DNA of 6,932 bases, taken from assembly GCA_030607895.1 (NCBI GenBank), contig JAUWJC010000223.1:1-6932 (forward strand). Reading direction: 5' to 3'. This document shows positions 5,572 through 6,932 of the stretch, in pieces; the stretch's first letter is position 1; every line of letters starts with the position of its first letter. This DNA is from Pirellulales bacterium (GTDB lineage Bacteria > Planctomycetota > Planctomycetia > Pirellulales > Thermoguttaceae). The translations under genes and the position numbers were made by a program. The notes below the pieces were generated by a model. It did no database searches. It was not told the DNA's origin and worked only from the letters and a program-made list of their open reading frames with translations.

Positions 5572-5742
5572 ATGTCCGACGAAACGAAACCCAAGCGCGA
5601 GCCGGGTGCTTGCGTCCCCTGGGAAGAAAAGCTCGAGGAACTGCCCGACATACAGGGCGATCCGGAAATTGTCAAACGCGTGTGGGAAGACACCGACGCC
5701 CTGGGCTACATGTACATCTGGCAGTGTCTACTCTCGTTCTAG
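5572..5742 (+). CDS. Small acidic protein of unknown function (56 aa)
   Basis: I do not recognise this family. The product begins MSDETKPKREPG, has an acidic middle (VPWEEKLEELPDIQGDPEI), and ends DALGYMYIWQCLLSF, rich in aromatic residues. It has no clear signal peptide or membrane helix. The ATG at 5572 has GGAG at 5560-5563, eight nt upstream, and most codons end in G or C like the neighbouring genes, both supporting real translation. A TTG within the tandem array could add ten residues, but it has no ribosome site of its own and is unlikely. The gene lies 128 nt after rny and 112 nt before the corrinoid protein gene, so it could be cotranscribed with either. The four-Trp/Tyr tail might form a binding surface, but nothing identifies a partner. 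Confidence 0.6.
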   Translation: MSDETKPKREPGACVPWEEKLEELPDIQGDPEIVKRVWEDTDALGYMYIWQCLLSF

Positions 5743-5854
5743 ATTAGGAGTTTAGGCTGTTAGGGGTTTAGGCCGTTAGGGGTGCGGGAGGAACCGCTTG
5801 CGGCTTCGCAACCATAACAGCCCAAATCCCCAAACCCCAAGAGGAACCCCATCC
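5743..5854. repeat. Intergenic repeats upstream of the corrinoid gene
   Basis: Two 16-nt units, TTTAGGCTGTTAGGGG (5751-5766) and TTTAGGCCGTTAGGGG (5767-5782), differ at one base and follow a partial unit, TTAGGAG (5744-5750). Downstream, AACAGCCCAAATCCCC (5816-5831) is an imperfect complement of the first part, so a long imperfect hairpin is possible. Its apex contains CCGC-TT-GCGG (5794-5803). The G-rich plus strand could alternatively form a two-tetrad quadruplex. I see no cobalamin riboswitch consensus despite the B12-binding product downstream. Confidence 0.6.
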
Positions 5855-6493
5855 ATGACGCAGGAAAACAGTCTGGCCGAAGCGCTCGCCCAGTGTCAGG
5901 AAGACAAGGTTAAGGCACTCCTCAAACAGCGGCTCGACGCCGGCACCGCGGCCACCGATATTGTGGCCGAGTGCAACCAGGGCATGGCCGAGTTGGGACA
6001 GCGGTTTGCCCAGGGCCAATGCTTCATCCCGGAACTGATGTTCGGCGGCATGATTATGAAGGGCGTGATGGCCGAACTGGGCCACCTGCTCGGAGCAAGT
6101 GAAGCCGAGCAGTCGATCGGAACCGTCGTGATGGGTACCGTCCAGCACGACGTTCACGACATCGGCAAGGATATCGCCATCATGATGCTTCGCGGCGTCG
6201 GCTTCAACGTGATCGACCTGGGCGTGGACGTCCCGCCCGACAAATGGGTCGAAACCATCAAACAGCACAAGCCCTCGGTCGTCGGCATGAGCGTGTTGCT
6301 GACCCCCTGCTACAAATCGGTAATCGCCACGATGGACGCGATCCGAGAGGCCGGCCTGAGGGATGACGTATCGATCATGGTCGGCGGAGCGGCCGCCAGC
6401 GAACTCCTATCCGAAAACGCCGGCTGCGACTTCTACGGCGAAACGGCCGTCGACGGCATGAAATACGCCAGCAAAGTGGTCGGGGTGGGCTGA
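5855..6493 (+). CDS. Corrinoid (B12-binding) methyl-carrier protein, MtaC/MttC/MtbC type
   Basis: The 212-residue cytosolic protein carries a methylcobamide between a substrate-specific methyltransferase and a methyl acceptor enzyme. The N-terminal helical cap domain (about 1-85) resembles the B12-binding-2 module of methionine synthase. The C-terminal Rossmann-like domain has the DxHxxG cobalamin signature DVHDIG at 99-104, with His101 as the expected lower axial ligand, SVL at 146-148 and VGG at 176-178, the other two base-off/His-on contacts. ATG 5855 was chosen because AAGAGGA (5839-5845) is nine nt upstream and the protein then starts like the family; an in-frame ATG at 5798 adds 19 low-complexity residues overlapping the intergenic repeat. 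No methyltransferase or reductive activator is visible in this window, so substrate (methanol, methylamines, methoxyaromatics or other) cannot be assigned. Confidence 0.93.
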   Translation: MTQENSLAEALAQCQEDKVKALLKQRLDAGTAATDIVAECNQGMAELGQRFAQGQCFIPELMFGGMIMKGVMAELGHLLGASEAEQSIGTVVMGTVQHDVHDIGKDIAIMMLRGVGFNVIDLGVDVPPDKWVETIKQHKPSVVGMSVLLTPCYKSVIATMDAIREAGLRDDVSIMVGGAAASELLSENAGCDFYGETAVDGMKYASKVVGVG

Positions 6494-6519
6494 ACCCTCC
6501 AGGGAAGTTCCGCAGTTCC

Positions 6520-6537
6520 GGGGACAGTATACTTAAC
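6520..6537 (+). repeat. RAYT2-associated repeat (GGGGACAG type)
   Basis: GGGGACAGTATACTTAAC contains the palindrome AGTATACT (6526-6533). It occupies the same place relative to RAYT2 as copy A does to RAYT1: the GGGG lies 20 nt before the -35 box here and 21 nt there. It is preceded by a tandem AGTTCCGC/AGTTCCGG (6506-6521). I infer the left cognate repeat of RAYT2; the partner copy would lie past the window edge. Confidence 0.6.
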
Positions 6538-6539
6538 TC

Positions 6540-6568
6540 TTGACTGCGGCGGGTGGTTCTGCTAGATT
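6540..6568 (+). promoter_or_regulatory. Predicted sigma-70 promoter of RAYT2 (leaderless)
   Basis: The -35 box TTGACT (6540-6545), 17-nt spacer and -10 box TAGATT (6563-6568) are followed by six bases and ATG 6575. The -10 box, spacer length and distance to the ATG are identical to those of RAYT1, while the spacer sequences differ. This is the pattern expected from selection on a promoter giving a transcript that begins at the start codon. Confidence 0.72.
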
Positions 6569-6574
6569 TGCGGC

Positions 6575-6932
6575 ATGGCTCGATTAGCAAGAGTGGTTGT
6601 TCCGGGCATGCCGCACCATGTGACCCAGCGGGGGAACCGTCGGCAAGAGACGTTGTTCCGCGCCGACGCCTACCAAGCCTACCTGGCCCTGATGGCCGAG
6701 TGGTGTGGCGAACACAAGGTCCAGGTCTGGGCCTACTGCCTGATGCCCAACCACGTGCATTTGATTGTGGTTCCCAAGTCCAAGGACGGCCTGCGGCGGG
6801 CTATCGGCGAGGCGCATCGGCGTTACACGCGACGGATCAATTTTCGCGAGCAATGGCGGGGGCATCTTTGGCAAGAACGCTTCGCATCGTTCGTGCTCGA
6901 CGAGCCCTATCTGCTGGCGGCGGCGCGCTACG
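6575..6932 (+). CDS. REP-associated tyrosine transposase (RAYT2), 5' part only
   Basis: The first 119 codons of a second Y1/HUH transposase run off the window edge. The N-terminus MARLARVVVPGMPHHVTQRG is highly typical of RAYT proteins. The HUH motif MPNHVHLIV places His60 and His62 at the same residue numbers as in RAYT1, and GHLWQERF (96-103) matches the conserved segment before the nucleophile. The last complete codon encodes Tyr119, aligned with Tyr119 of RAYT1, so all visible catalytic residues are intact. Outside these motifs the two proteins differ widely, indicating separate lineages rather than a recent duplication. No ribosome site is evident, in keeping with the predicted leaderless promoter. 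The intergenic gap to the corrinoid gene is short, and the same strand would allow read-through, but the gene appears to have its own promoter. Confidence 0.93.
   Translation, partial: MARLARVVVPGMPHHVTQRGNRRQETLFRADAYQAYLALMAEWCGEHKVQVWAYCLMPNHVHLIVVPKSKDGLRRAIGEAHRRYTRRINFREQWRGHLWQERFASFVLDEPYLLAAARY

Noticed and set aside
5743..5854. Cobalamin riboswitch before the corrinoid gene
   Set aside because: The gap is only 112 nt, composed of G-rich repeats, and shows no B12-box consensus.

Overview
The window looks like chromosome from a GC-rich bacterium, most likely a planctomycete (Pirellulales-like). This is inferred from the gene families, the two RAYT transposase genes and the palindromic 'GGG-A/T-CAG' repeats between genes. 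No rRNA, tRNA or marker gene is present to prove the taxonomy.

Layout from left to right: a 27-bp-arm palindrome (4-85); a class III-like PPK2 polyphosphate kinase (108-911, +); a REP-associated tyrosine transposase (RAYT1, 981-1688, +) bracketed by inverted copies of a 23-nt repeat, the downstream copy being split by a 132-bp element with terminal inverted repeats; tilS (2878-1847, -), whose last codons are supplied by another copy of that repeat; a second copy of the long palindrome just upstream of tilS (2898-2978); about 900 bp without a convincing gene but rich in hairpins and short repeats (2979-3883); rny, encoding RNase Y (3884-5443, +); a 15-unit heptamer array whose first three bases are the rny stop codon (5441-5545); a small 56-codon gene (5572-5742, +); a B12-binding corrinoid protein (5855-6493, +); and the 5' part of a second RAYT gene (RAYT2, 6575 to the window edge, +).

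The housekeeping genes are unrelated in function: nucleotide phosphorylation from polyphosphate, lysidine modification of tRNA-Ile, mRNA decay, and a corrinoid methyl carrier. They do not form one pathway. The common theme is the repeat/RAYT system in the gaps. Both RAYT genes have the same promoter geometry (TTGAC, 17-nt spacer, TAGATT, 6 nt, ATG), which predicts leaderless mRNA, and each has a GGGG(T/A)CAG repeat about 20 nt upstream of the -35 box. The long palindromes carry a related GGGACCAG core. They sit about 20 nt upstream of both ppk2 and tilS, in the same orientation relative to each gene.

The observations most worth checking are the shared RAYT promoter and repeat module, the 132-bp element with an apparent 11-bp target duplication, the repeat-encoded C-terminus of tilS, and the hairpin-rich leader of rny.
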